From Streptomyces tubercidicus (GTDB lineage Bacteria > Actinomycetota > Actinomycetes > Streptomycetales > Streptomycetaceae), in contig NZ_CP114205.1 in assembly GCF_027497495.1 (NCBI RefSeq), positions 3,968,001-4,032,000 on the forward strand: a DNA stretch of 64,000 nt. The letters run 5' to 3'. Position numbers and translations under genes: made by a program. The notes below the pieces were generated by a model. It had not been told where the DNA came from. It saw only the letters and a list, made by a program, of their open reading frames with translations, and did not search any database. Shown one piece after another: positions 36,299 through 44,609 of this stretch. The stretch's first letter is position 1. Each line of letters opens with the position of its first letter.

Positions 36299-36975
36299 GC
36301 AGCGTTCCCTCCCAACGCGGCCACCCGAAGGCACCCCAGCCTCTCCCGCGTCCGGTCCGCAATCGACGGAATGATGGCGCCCAGCGGCGTCTGCGCGTAA
36401 TCCCGCTGCAGATACTGGCGCTTACGCAGAGCCAATGCCGTATGCCCAGTGGCCTCCGCCAACGCCCGGACCAACACCGCCCGCTCGGTGTACCACGCCA
36501 GCTCGGGAAATTGCGCCGTGGCATGCTCGGCGACATCCCGACCCTTCTGCGTCAGGTAGTAGCTATCCTTGATCACTTGTCCGCTCGCTCCGCGCTGGCT
36601 GGACACCACTAGCAACCGGGGCGCCACCAGCACACTCAACGCACGATCCAGGTGTTCGAACGCGCCGAAAAGGTAGCGGACCATCGGGATCGCACAGATC
36701 TCTGGCTCCTCCGAGTCCAGGATCCGGCCCGCCAGGTCCAGCAATAGTGGATCCGGCTGACGCTCGTAGTCGTTGAGCAGCTCATCTGCAAGGTAATCAG
36801 GGTTACGCAGCCAGAAGTCCAGCTTCTGCAAGCGGCTCTCCGCGTGAATTACCGCGACCGCGTTGGTCGGCGCTGCGCGCATGGCAAGCTCGTCGAGTGA
36901 GTCAGCGGTCGCTGCTATGAGAAGCAAAAGCCGGATCGCGTCCGCGAACCGGTCACCCCCATCGTCCACAGGCAT
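36295..36975 (-). CDS. Winged-helix-like middle component of the ATPase/nuclease cassette
   Basis: The protein is about 226 residues from the ATG ending at 36975. The first half is helical. The second half (about residues 120-180) looks like a winged helix, with a hydrophobic helix, a strand pair and DSYYLTQKGRDVAEHAT. No enzyme motif is visible. It is coupled to the SMC-like ATPase by an ATGA overlap and begins 140 bp after tniQ. Small proteins of this type occur as the middle component of ABC-3C systems and as LmuC in Lamassu. The frame is open upstream into the end of tniQ, so the start is uncertain. Confidence 0.6.
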   Translation of the reverse strand: MPVDDGGDRFADAIRLLLLIAATADSLDELAMRAAPTNAVAVIHAESRLQKLDFWLRNPDYLADELLNDYERQPDPLLLDLAGRILDSEEPEICAIPMVRYLFGAFEHLDRALSVLVAPRLLVVSSQRGASGQVIKDSYYLTQKGRDVAEHATAQFPELAWYTERAVLVRALAEATGHTALALRKRQYLQRDYAQTPLGAIIPSIADRTRERLGCLRVAALGGNAA

Positions 36976-37115
36976 TGCGACACCGTAGCGACACGCACCG
37001 TAGGCATTCAACCCCTCTACGCTACGAAAGGTTCGCAATATCGTCACAGTTCTTCCCATGATGGCCGTTGGCGCCAGAACAGGTCTCGCAGAACGGGAGC
37101 CCAAGTGGGAGGTCG

Positions 37116-39740
37116 CTACAGGTGTTGGTGGATCGCTGCGAGGAGACACTCGCCAAGCGGGGTGAGCGCCATGGGGCGCTTCCGGTTGGCCCGATGGAAC
37201 AGTGGCCCGCCGAGTTCTCGTTCGAGGCGGTTAATTTGCAGGACGAGGGCGGAGGAGCACACGTCGAGCTCGTGAGCTGCGACCTGCATGGAGCGGTAGT
37301 CGGCTGCGGCGGCGAAGCGTCGGAGGCGCTCGTGGGCTCCGGTGCCGGTCAGCACCTTCCGCAAGATGGGCGGGGCGGCCTTGGCCTGGGCCCGGACAGT
37401 GAGAGCGCTGGCGTGGCTCGGACCACCGCTAGAGCGCAACGGGATGCCGAGCTGGCGTGCCCGGCGCAGGAGGTTGGTGTCGCTCATGCCGAGCTCGGCC
37501 GCGATCTGGCCAAGGGTCCGCTGCTGGACCACGTACTGGTAATGCAGCCAGTCGCGGTCGACGGAGATAGGGATGGGACCGCCGAACTGGCGCGTGACGA
37601 TGCCGTATTCACGGCCGAGGGCGGTGATGACCTTGAGGCCGATGCCGTACTTGTCAGCGATCTTCCGCAGGGAGAGTTGCTGGTCGTGGTAGAGGCGGGC
37701 GAATTCCTCTTTGGGTAGGACAGTGCGGGCCCAACGGCGCATGTCTCCAGTGGCACGGGCTTGTGCGAGGGTCTTCGGTAGCGGGGGTGCGGGCTGCTCG
37801 GAGAGTACGTGCCGGACGGTCTCGATGGTGGTGCCGAGGGCTTGGGCGACGCGTCCGACGCTGGCGTCAGGTCTACGGACCAGCTCATGGAGATGCTTTA
37901 CCTCCACGGCGTCGGGGTCAGTACCGGGCAGCACGAGGCCGGCCAGGAGGTTCTTGGGCGGCTGCCAGGTGGTCGGCTCGGCGATGCCGTGGGAACGGAG
38001 GAAGTCCTGTGCCACGAGATCTAGTTCAGCGGCGAGGTCGGGGGTGAGGTCTGCGATGAAGCCGGCCAGGAGGGAACGTTCGGGGGCAGTGTTGGTACGG
38101 AAGTGCGTGGGTGCCAAGTCAGTCGGCATTCCGCTCAAGCGCTCGAACAGGAAAGCGCGGGCGAGCTTGCTGCGGACCTGCCGGCCAGGCAGGATCCCCG
38201 CGTTCCGGCTGATGGTGTCCCACACTTCCCTGGGTAGCAGGTCCGTGTAGTCGAGTTTCCGTCGGCGCTGGTAGTCGATCGGGGCGGGGTGTGCGTCGAG
38301 GTGGTCGGCCAGCCGCACGAGGGCGGTGGAGATGGTTCGCCACTGTGGGTCGTTGAACACCTGCTGGATGATGTGACGGGCGTTGCTCCGGTCGCGATCG
38401 GCGAGGAGCCGGGCGGCTTCGGCGTACTCCAGGCGGCTGCCGACGAACAGGAGTGCGGCGGACAGGGCTGGCCGCATGACGCGCGGCAGCAGGCCGGTGC
38501 CGGGCTGCAACAGCAGGGACCAGGTGGGCCAGAACATCGTGGGGACGAAGCGGTATCGCTCGGAGACGCGATCGGTGGAGGTGTGCTGTCCGGGGAAGGG
38601 TGAGGCGACCCGGTAGCGCAGCTGGTCGGTGGGCCGCAGCAGCGGGCCCACCGCCGCGAGGCGTACAGCTTTGATGACCGGACTGCAGGCGTGTCCCCAT
38701 CGGTCGATACTGGTGGGGCTGAGCTGGCCGTGGAATTTCCGGGCGGCGGGGAAAAATTGCCGCAGGGTCTCGGCCGCGTCCTGAACGTCGTTCGTAGCCA
38801 GGACGCGCACGGCAGCGGTGAGGCTCACTGCGGTCGTGATCGCGCTCGGAGGAGTCATGAAGCCCAGGCGTTTGGGCGGGTTGGCGATGGCGCTCTGTCC
38901 GGGCTTCAGTGCCCGCACACCCTCGTAGGCGTCGAGGAGATCGGCGGGCACGAAGCTGACGAGGTTGCTGAGGCTGGGTGCGTTCAGGGCTCGTACTGCG
39001 ACGGAGTGCATGTCGGCCAGGACGGTCCGTACCGGCTGTGGCCTGCCGGTATAGATGCCGGAGCCGATGGTGACGGAGGCGATGATCTCGTCGAGGGCGA
39101 GCTGAGCGAGTAGGGCTGGATGGTCGGGGCCCAGGTGCCGGCTCTCGGCGTCGGTGAGGGGTGTGTGGCAGCGGGCGCTCGTGGACCGTCTGCCGTTGGT
39201 GGCAAGCGGGGCTGCGCAGAGCCCCTGCTGGGGGATCACGTGCACGGGGTGGGAGCTCTGGCGGGGGATGTGCCCGCAGTGCGGGCACAGGTCGGCCAGC
39301 AGGCGCTGGTGGGTGGTGCAGGCGAAGGTCCAGCCCAGGCGCCAGGACAGGGGCCAGCGGCCGCCGTTGTCACGCAGGCAGTCGGGGCAGAAGCGGGAGC
39401 CGCGGGCGCGTCCCCACAGAACCTGGCGCATCACCTGCCGGGTGGCGGTGTCGATTTCTACCGCGCGGTGGTTGTACTGCTCCAAGGTCATGGCCGCCAG
39501 CCGGTCGGGGGCGGTGCCGGTGGCGGCGACCGCATCGGCCTCGGCAGGTCGGAGCAGGACGGTCCAGTTGATCGGGATGTCTACGGTGCGGTTACTGCGT
39601 GACCGCCGGGGTGACAAGCCGAGTTGAGGCAGGAGGTGGGTCAGGGGCGTGTGCAGGCGGTGGGCAGTAGCCTCGAACCAGGAGTCTAGGGCCTCGCCGG
39701 GCAGCGGGGCGAGGCGGATCGGCAGGGTTCGCCGACTCAT
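37116..39740 (-). CDS. tniQ: TniQ/TnsD-type target-site selection protein (element 2)
   Basis: The protein is 874 residues. It begins with the TniQ signature TLPIRLAPLPGEALDSWFEA and has zinc-finger residues C118-x2-C121, C141-x2-H144 and C152-x2-C155. The long C-terminal half contains several helix-turn-helix segments (QLSLRKIADKYGIGLKVI, RTLGQIAAELGMSDTNLLRR). It ends in a LysR-like HTH (AAHELDVCSSALVLQINRLE). Length and domains match TnsD and not short TniQ. It should bind the attachment site (here dnaB) and recruit TnsC. Its start touches the tnsC stop. Confidence 0.9.
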   Translation of the reverse strand: MSRRTLPIRLAPLPGEALDSWFEATAHRLHTPLTHLLPQLGLSPRRSRSNRTVDIPINWTVLLRPAEADAVAATGTAPDRLAAMTLEQYNHRAVEIDTATRQVMRQVLWGRARGSRFCPDCLRDNGGRWPLSWRLGWTFACTTHQRLLADLCPHCGHIPRQSSHPVHVIPQQGLCAAPLATNGRRSTSARCHTPLTDAESRHLGPDHPALLAQLALDEIIASVTIGSGIYTGRPQPVRTVLADMHSVAVRALNAPSLSNLVSFVPADLLDAYEGVRALKPGQSAIANPPKRLGFMTPPSAITTAVSLTAAVRVLATNDVQDAAETLRQFFPAARKFHGQLSPTSIDRWGHACSPVIKAVRLAAVGPLLRPTDQLRYRVASPFPGQHTSTDRVSERYRFVPTMFWPTWSLLLQPGTGLLPRVMRPALSAALLFVGSRLEYAEAARLLADRDRSNARHIIQQVFNDPQWRTISTALVRLADHLDAHPAPIDYQRRRKLDYTDLLPREVWDTISRNAGILPGRQVRSKLARAFLFERLSGMPTDLAPTHFRTNTAPERSLLAGFIADLTPDLAAELDLVAQDFLRSHGIAEPTTWQPPKNLLAGLVLPGTDPDAVEVKHLHELVRRPDASVGRVAQALGTTIETVRHVLSEQPAPPLPKTLAQARATGDMRRWARTVLPKEEFARLYHDQQLSLRKIADKYGIGLKVITALGREYGIVTRQFGGPIPISVDRDWLHYQYVVQQRTLGQIAAELGMSDTNLLRRARQLGIPLRSSGGPSHASALTVRAQAKAAPPILRKVLTGTGAHERLRRFAAAADYRSMQVAAHELDVCSSALVLQINRLERELGGPLFHRANRKRPMALTPLGECLLAAIHQHL

Positions 39741-40891
39741 CAGGCAGCGTTCTTGCGGGGCTGGCTGCGGAGCTTTCCCTTCTCGAAGGCCAGGCGGAGT
39801 TCGCGTTGTCCCTTCTCGGCGGCTGCGTCGTTCTTGACCTGGTCGAGCAGGGCGATATCCAGGTGTTCAGCTCCGGTGCGAATGGCGCGCTGGCAACCTC
39901 GATTGATCAGTGTCATCAGGGAGCCGATGTGTCCGGTGCTGCGGGCGAAGAGGTAGTCGGACAAGTCGTCAGCGATCATGCCAGGTCGGCACTGTGCGAG
40001 GACGACGCGCTGTTCGATCGCGAGCAGGGTATTGCGCCAGTCGCGGCGGCCCAGCTCGGTGGCGACGGAGAAGGAAGTCATGTCCAGGCGGGTGGTGCGG
40101 CGGCCGGTCTGGGCCAGGACCCCGTCTTCGTAGCTGGTCCCCTCGTCGAAGAGTCCCCGGGCCTCCAGGCCCACCCCGACCAGCAACAGCGTGACGGGGA
40201 ATTCGTTGGCGATGTACTTGAAGTGGTTGCTGACCTCGATGCCGTTGGTGTTGCGCCACTTGAGGAAGTGCAGGTCGTCGACGATCAACAGCTTCGTCTC
40301 GCAAGACAGGACGCAGTCCAGGGCGCGAAACCCGAAGTCGGTGGCGGTGCCGCGGTGGCGGCCGGGGTGGCCGTAGTACTCCAGGATGCCGCGGTTGAAA
40401 TCGCGCATGCTGGTGTTGCTGGTCAGGCCGACCCGGCAGACCGGCCAGCGCTCGTGGCCGTCGTCTGTGAGCCGCCCGTGTTCGGCGATCTCGCGGCGGT
40501 GGAACTGCTTGGCGAATGCGAGGACCGCGGTGGTCTTGCCCAGGCCCGGGAAGGCGTCGATGGCGATGCCGCCCTTGACCTTGTCGCCGTCCTGGTCGTT
40601 GCTATCCACGATGTCCCACAGGTCCTCGTGCAGGTCGGCCATCTGCCGGGTCTGCAGCGGGCCCAGGTTGGCATGCCACTTGCGGCGGGCCCGGTCGTAC
40701 TCGGCTCGGGCGGCTTCCCCGAGCGCGGCCAGCTGGGTACGGGTCAGCGGTTCGGGCTGTGTCCGGGCAGGGGCCTCGGCCAGCTTCTTGAAGCCCTCCT
40801 TGCGGGAAAGGGTCAGATGGTCCAGCCGCTGCCGCAGCCTCTCCTGCGAATCCTTGACCGTCGGGCTCCTGCGGGTGTGCGGTGCGGTCAT
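39740..40891 (-). CDS. tnsC: TnsC/TniB-type AAA+ transposition regulator (element 2)
   Basis: The 383-residue AAA+ ATPase has Walker A DAFPGLGKTTAV (residues 112-123) and Walker B LLIVDDLHFLKW. TnsC links the target-selector to the TnsAB transposase through an ATP-bound oligomer on DNA. The start ATG overlaps the tnsB stop (ATGA). Confidence 0.93.
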   Translation of the reverse strand: MTAPHTRRSPTVKDSQERLRQRLDHLTLSRKEGFKKLAEAPARTQPEPLTRTQLAALGEAARAEYDRARRKWHANLGPLQTRQMADLHEDLWDIVDSNDQDGDKVKGGIAIDAFPGLGKTTAVLAFAKQFHRREIAEHGRLTDDGHERWPVCRVGLTSNTSMRDFNRGILEYYGHPGRHRGTATDFGFRALDCVLSCETKLLIVDDLHFLKWRNTNGIEVSNHFKYIANEFPVTLLLVGVGLEARGLFDEGTSYEDGVLAQTGRRTTRLDMTSFSVATELGRRDWRNTLLAIEQRVVLAQCRPGMIADDLSDYLFARSTGHIGSLMTLINRGCQRAIRTGAEHLDIALLDQVKNDAAAEKGQRELRLAFEKGKLRSQPRKNAA

Positions 40892-43035
40892 TCCACGTCC
40901 TTCAGTGCGGTGGCGTAGAAGTCGATGTCGTCGAGCAGGTCGTCATCGTCGTCCGTGTCGTCGACGACGTCCGCCTGCACAGCCACGTCCTCGTCGGTCG
41001 CTTGGGGCTGTGTGGGCAGGGCGAGTACCCGGGACACTGACGGCAACATCGTGATCTCAGGATCCTCGGACGACGTGGGCGGCAGCGGAAGCGTCTGCTC
41101 GCGGGACAGACGCAGAGCGATGCGGCGCTCGGCGAGCGAGGTGCCCAGCCCCAGCTGCCAGCGCTTGAGCAGCAGCGCGATGGCGAGGCGATCGTCAGGG
41201 TGCTGGTAGTTCTGCTTGGCCAGACGGCGGGCGAAGGTGAGCGCTTCGGCACTCAGCGGCATGTCGACGGCCGGGGCGTGCTCCCACCGCAGGGTGTGCC
41301 AGGTGCGGTCGCGTGGGTCACGGAAGTAGACGCGGGTGATGTCGCCGGGGTCAACGGCAAATGGCTTGCGGCGGGTGGCCAGGCCCGTGCGGGAGCTGCC
41401 CATGTCACGGAAGTCGTCGATGCCAGGCCCGTTGTAGCGGCGTCCGTCGATCTCGACGCCGTAGTGCTGGACTGTGCGCATCTTCACCGGCAAGAACTCG
41501 TACGCCAGGTCCGGATCGCGGGGCACCTCCACGTATCCGGACCTGGCCAGCCCGTGCTCGAACATCTGCACCGGCGACAGGCGGAGCTTCGGGACCAGCG
41601 GGTCAACCAGTCCCTTGTGCGGACGCCGGTGGTACACAGTGGCCACCCACTCGCGGATGATCTCTTCGAGTTCATGGTGGAAGAAGAACGCGTCACCCTC
41701 CGGGTTCTTCCCGCGTCCGTGCACGTCAGGGCCCTTGTAGCCGGGCAGCGCCTGCAGTAGGTCCTCACGCATCGTCCGGAAGAATCTCTCGATCGGCCCC
41801 TTATCGCGGCCGGTACGTAGTCGCGCGGGCTGCACCGAGATCCCCATCCGGCGGCACACGCTGGTCAGGTGCTCCGACAGGTAGACCTTGCCGTGGTCCA
41901 CCACTAGCGTCTCCGGCGCGAGCGCCGGGCCGGCCGCCTGGGCCAATGGCCCATCCACCGCCTGCCAGTCCACAAGTAGCTTGCGTGGGATCCCGTGGTC
42001 CGGCCACACAGCGCCCTCCGGCCAGGACTCACCGACCGGCCTCGGGCGGAAGGTTTGGAACAGAACCCCGGCCACGTCTGCTGCGGTCGTGGACACCGGG
42101 GTCACCGCGAGGCCGGTGATGCAACGCGTGTACCAGTCCATCGCGACGGTCACCTCGGCCTGCATCCACTGCAGAGTCAGTGCATCAAGCGCGAATACGT
42201 CCAGGCGGGTGGTGTCCATCAGCAGGTACTCGCCCGGCCGGGTCGGCCGCAGCTTCCCGTAGGCTCCCTTGGGCCGCGCGGCGATCTCGGCGTTGCGCTT
42301 ACTGCTCTGACGGAACGTGGGTCGCTTCAGCTCCAGTTGCTCCAGCCACTGGTATCCCGTCGAGCGGCTCGGGAGTTTCACCGTGCAGGCCCCGTGCTGT
42401 TCCACCAGACGCGCGGCGACCTGTTCCAGCACGAGCTTCTTGCCCGGCCGGGACTTTTCGGTGTACTCGCCCATCACCTCAAGCGCCATCTCCACCCAAC
42501 GGGGGTCGGCCCGGCCCACCTTGTTCCAGGGCTCGTGAACCTTCCGGGGTAGCAGCCCGGCCTCGCCGAACTCCTGGAAGTCGGCTGCCCAGCGCTCCAC
42601 TGAGCGGACGCCAACCCCGAGTTCGGCCGCCTTGGCCGCATACCGCCGACCAAGCGGCACCCCGGTCGCGTACTGCGGTCGTGGCTCACCCGGCGCGGCC
42701 AGGTCCGCCGAGCCGGAGCGGTAGCCGTACAGCACCTCCCGCACGTGAGCGGCGCGTTCAAGCACCTCGTCGCGCTCCTCGGCGCTCGCCCTGGCGAAGA
42801 GCACGGCCGCGGTCTCCTGCTCGTCGGTGGACGCCGGGCCTGGACCTTGGGGAATGACCTCGGCCCGGCCGGAGGTCATCAGCTCACGGACTGACATTCG
42901 CGACAGCCGGTCGCGCCCGTCCCTCAGCAGCACCTCCATGCCGCCAGGCAGAGCGATGACCTCGACGACTTCGGCAGTCTCCCCGTCCACCCGCAGGCGC
43001 GTCCCCACACCCACCCGCACGGCCACCGGCGTCAT
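40888..43035 (-). CDS. tnsB: TnsB-type DDE transposase (element 2)
   Basis: The 715-residue protein has N-terminal DNA-binding helix-turn-helix regions (residues 80-240) and an RNase-H-fold core with catalytic Asp274 (YLLMDTTRLDV), Asp380 (LVVDHGKVYLS) and Glu416 (GRDKGPIERFFRTMRE). The Mu-type beta-barrel and an acidic C-terminal tail (DDTDDDDDLLDDIDF), probably the TnsC-contacting segment, follow. It cuts and joins the 3' ends of the element. It overlaps tnsA by ATGA. Confidence 0.95.
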   Translation of the reverse strand: MTPVAVRVGVGTRLRVDGETAEVVEVIALPGGMEVLLRDGRDRLSRMSVRELMTSGRAEVIPQGPGPASTDEQETAAVLFARASAEERDEVLERAAHVREVLYGYRSGSADLAAPGEPRPQYATGVPLGRRYAAKAAELGVGVRSVERWAADFQEFGEAGLLPRKVHEPWNKVGRADPRWVEMALEVMGEYTEKSRPGKKLVLEQVAARLVEQHGACTVKLPSRSTGYQWLEQLELKRPTFRQSSKRNAEIAARPKGAYGKLRPTRPGEYLLMDTTRLDVFALDALTLQWMQAEVTVAMDWYTRCITGLAVTPVSTTAADVAGVLFQTFRPRPVGESWPEGAVWPDHGIPRKLLVDWQAVDGPLAQAAGPALAPETLVVDHGKVYLSEHLTSVCRRMGISVQPARLRTGRDKGPIERFFRTMREDLLQALPGYKGPDVHGRGKNPEGDAFFFHHELEEIIREWVATVYHRRPHKGLVDPLVPKLRLSPVQMFEHGLARSGYVEVPRDPDLAYEFLPVKMRTVQHYGVEIDGRRYNGPGIDDFRDMGSSRTGLATRRKPFAVDPGDITRVYFRDPRDRTWHTLRWEHAPAVDMPLSAEALTFARRLAKQNYQHPDDRLAIALLLKRWQLGLGTSLAERRIALRLSREQTLPLPPTSSEDPEITMLPSVSRVLALPTQPQATDEDVAVQADVVDDTDDDDDLLDDIDFYATALKDVE

Positions 43036-43763
43036 GCGGCCCTCCTCACCGAGTGTCCAGGGCTGAGCGGACGGCTCAGGTCGCAGACCAGGCGGCCTAC
43101 CCAGAGCAGATGCAACACCGTGGACTTCACCAGCGGCCGGGGCTGATCCGGCAGTACCAGGAAGCAGTCCCCCAAGGACATCCCGTCCGCCACCTGCCCG
43201 GCCACCTCATCCACCAGGCTCTGGTCGAACAGCCCACTCCTGCGGTACCCCGCCAGGAAACGCACGTTCTCCAGCTCGGCGGCCGGCGGCTCGCTGAACA
43301 CCTCGTACGCCCAGCCGCGTGACTCGACCACTTGCCGCGTCCACGCGAAGGCCAGCGCGACCTTCGGGTCCTCCAGCCGATGCCTCGGCTTGACGTCCAC
43401 CACCACCGGACCGTCATCCGTGACCAGGAGGTAGTCAGGAATGTGACGTCGCCGCTTTCCCTCGATCCACGTCGTGAGGAGAAACGGCTGCGCGACGATG
43501 GCGCTCACGCGGGCGTCGAAGTCGGCCAGCAGCAGGCGGCTGAGTTCCAACCGCGACTCGTACACAACGTGGTCGCCCACCGTCGCAGACCAGTACACCC
43601 CCGAGTAGTGCCTCTGTCCCAGGTACCAGCGGAACGTCCGATACGGAGAGGCAGCAGTCAAAGCGTCGAGAAGAACCGAGGCCCAGTCACATTCCGCGGT
43701 CACATCCCCGCCGGTGCCTCTCAGGCTCACGAGCACCGGCTCCACAGGCGCAGTAGTCGTCAT
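43032..43763 (-). CDS. tnsA: TnsA-type endonuclease (element 2)
   Basis: The 243-residue protein has the restriction-like catalytic set Glu69 in YESRLELSR, Asp110 in RRHIPDYLLV and the D-x-K in VVVDVKPRHR (Lys125). TnsA nicks the 5' ends of the transposon so that, with TnsB, transposition is cut-and-paste. A C-terminal helical domain follows. It is the first gene of the operon and starts about 207 bp inside the right end. Confidence 0.94.
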   Translation of the reverse strand: MTTTAPVEPVLVSLRGTGGDVTAECDWASVLLDALTAASPYRTFRWYLGQRHYSGVYWSATVGDHVVYESRLELSRLLLADFDARVSAIVAQPFLLTTWIEGKRRRHIPDYLLVTDDGPVVVDVKPRHRLEDPKVALAFAWTRQVVESRGWAYEVFSEPPAAELENVRFLAGYRRSGLFDQSLVDEVAGQVADGMSLGDCFLVLPDQPRPLVKSTVLHLLWVGRLVCDLSRPLSPGHSVRRAA

Positions 43764-43970
43764 GCTCCCTCAATCTCGCTTCTGTGAAAGCGACTTGATC
43801 AGTCACTGGGAGCAGGGTGCCCACCGCGGACACCGCCATGAGAAACGCGCCTCAGCTGCACACAATGTGTGGAATCTTCAGCAAGAAGGCATGAAATCCG
43901 CATCCGCTGGCGGACCCGCCACGGCGCCGCCGGCTGAATCCGGAATCCGCCAGCGAAATCGGAACCTACA
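43764..43970 (-). repeat. Right end of element 2
   Basis: Read inward from 43970 it begins TGTAGGTTCCGATTTCG and contains GGCGGATTCC and related GCGGAT/GATTCC repeats before the tnsA start. The region also has to supply the promoter of the tns operon. It differs from the left end beyond the terminal 9 bp, as is usual for the asymmetric ends of Tn7-family elements. Confidence 0.75.
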
Positions 43971-43974
43971 ACCG
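43970..43974. repeat. Target-site duplication of element 1, left copy (AACCG)
   Basis: AACCG directly precedes the TGTAGGGTCTC end of element 1. Its first A is also the last base of element 2, showing that element 1 landed exactly at the edge of the resident element. The right copy is at 52926-52930. Confidence 0.9.
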
Positions 43975-44085
43975 TGTAGGGTCTCCCGGCTCGTGTCAGA
44001 GGGCAGCGCACTGACCTGCCGCTCTGCGGGCAGTCTCACCACGTGACCGACATGATCAGTCTCACGGCGACGGCGAATTCCTCAG
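43975..44085 (+). repeat. Left end of element 1 with TnsB-site-like repeats
   Basis: It starts TGTAGGGTCTC and contains two CAGTCTCAC copies at 44031 and 44057 (26 bp apart). It finishes with GGCGAATTCC. It aligns with the left end of element 2 along about 110 bp, which shows common ancestry of the two elements. Confidence 0.85.
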
Positions 44086-44098
44086 AGTCGAGATGTGG

Positions 44099-44305
44099 TT
44101 AGAGCTGTTCGGAAGAGCCAGCTGCTCTGGCCAGACACCGGCTGCGTACTCGGGCTCTGCGGGCCTCCTGCGCTAGACGCACAAGCTCAAGAAGAAGCTC
44201 GGCTGCCTGTTCTTCCTCAGAAACTAGGGCCAGGAGCGAGTTGATGGTGTCGTCCTCTGGAATGACTGCGCCTGCGAGATACCGCTGGATGCTGTGACCA
44301 CTCAC
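44099..44305 (-). pseudogene. Fragment of a helix-turn-helix regulator
   Basis: The 68-residue frame MSGHSIQRYLAGAVIPEDDT followed by a Leu/Ala/Glu-rich helix resembles the recognition helix and following helices of XRE-like regulators. The frame stays open upstream for about 100 bp but without ATG and without the rest of the domain. It is most likely a remnant at the left end of element 1. Confidence 0.4.
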
Positions 44306-44479
44306 GCCGGTGACCCAACACTCGTATTCATTCGTGGAATCGCCGGTGCCGTCGGCAGCGCCATCGTCGGCGGGTCCGTCTGGTGGCTTCAGCAGCGATA
44401 GGGGGAACGCCGGATTGTCTTTTGCTGTAAAGCGGCGTTGAGGATCGAGCGGCTGGGCTACTGGCCGATTCCTCCCGCA

Positions 44480-44520
44480 CGAACGAGATCCCTGACAGCA
44501 TCTGCCAGGGATCTCGTTCG
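44480..44520. terminator. Strong hairpin terminator after the OLD-like gene
   Basis: A perfect 15-bp stem (CGAACGAGATCCCTG and its complement) with an 11-nt loop lies 90 bp past the stop at 44610. It likely ends the tnsA-tnsB-tnsC-tniQ-ATPase operon. Confidence 0.8.
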
Positions 44521-44609
44521 GGGGCGCACCCCAGGTACTTGCCGCCGGGGCATGTACCCGCCGGCAGCTTCACGAGGGCCGGGCCGTGTAGTCCACACCC
44601 GCGACGCAG

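Larger units (their letters stand above)
30399..43970. mobile_element. Tn7-like transposon, element 2 (older insertion, 13.6 kb)
   Basis: The ends are TGTAGGTTC at 30399 and its complement GAACCTACA ending at 43970 (9 bp exact). The element carries tnsA, tnsB, tnsC and tniQ (43763 down to 37116) reading leftward from the right end. Cargo follows: a three-gene winged-helix/SMC-ATPase/nuclease cassette, an HNH/EndoVII protein and a small ORF. The duplicated target ACCGC flanks it once element 1 is removed. The tnsA-proximal right end faced dnaB before element 1 inserted. Confidence 0.9.

Noticed and set aside
30399..44085. The two 110-bp similar sequences as attL/attR direct repeats of an integrase-type island
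   Set aside because: They are same-orientation left ends of two separate Tn7-like elements. Each pairs with its own inverted right end and 5-bp target copy, and no integrase or recombinase gene is present.
44300..44400. Small plus-strand membrane peptide ending VGSAIVGGSVWWLQQR
   Set aside because: The reading frame is about 35 residues with only a GTG start and no ribosome-binding site. It overlaps the antisense HTH remnant, so it is too weak to annotate.
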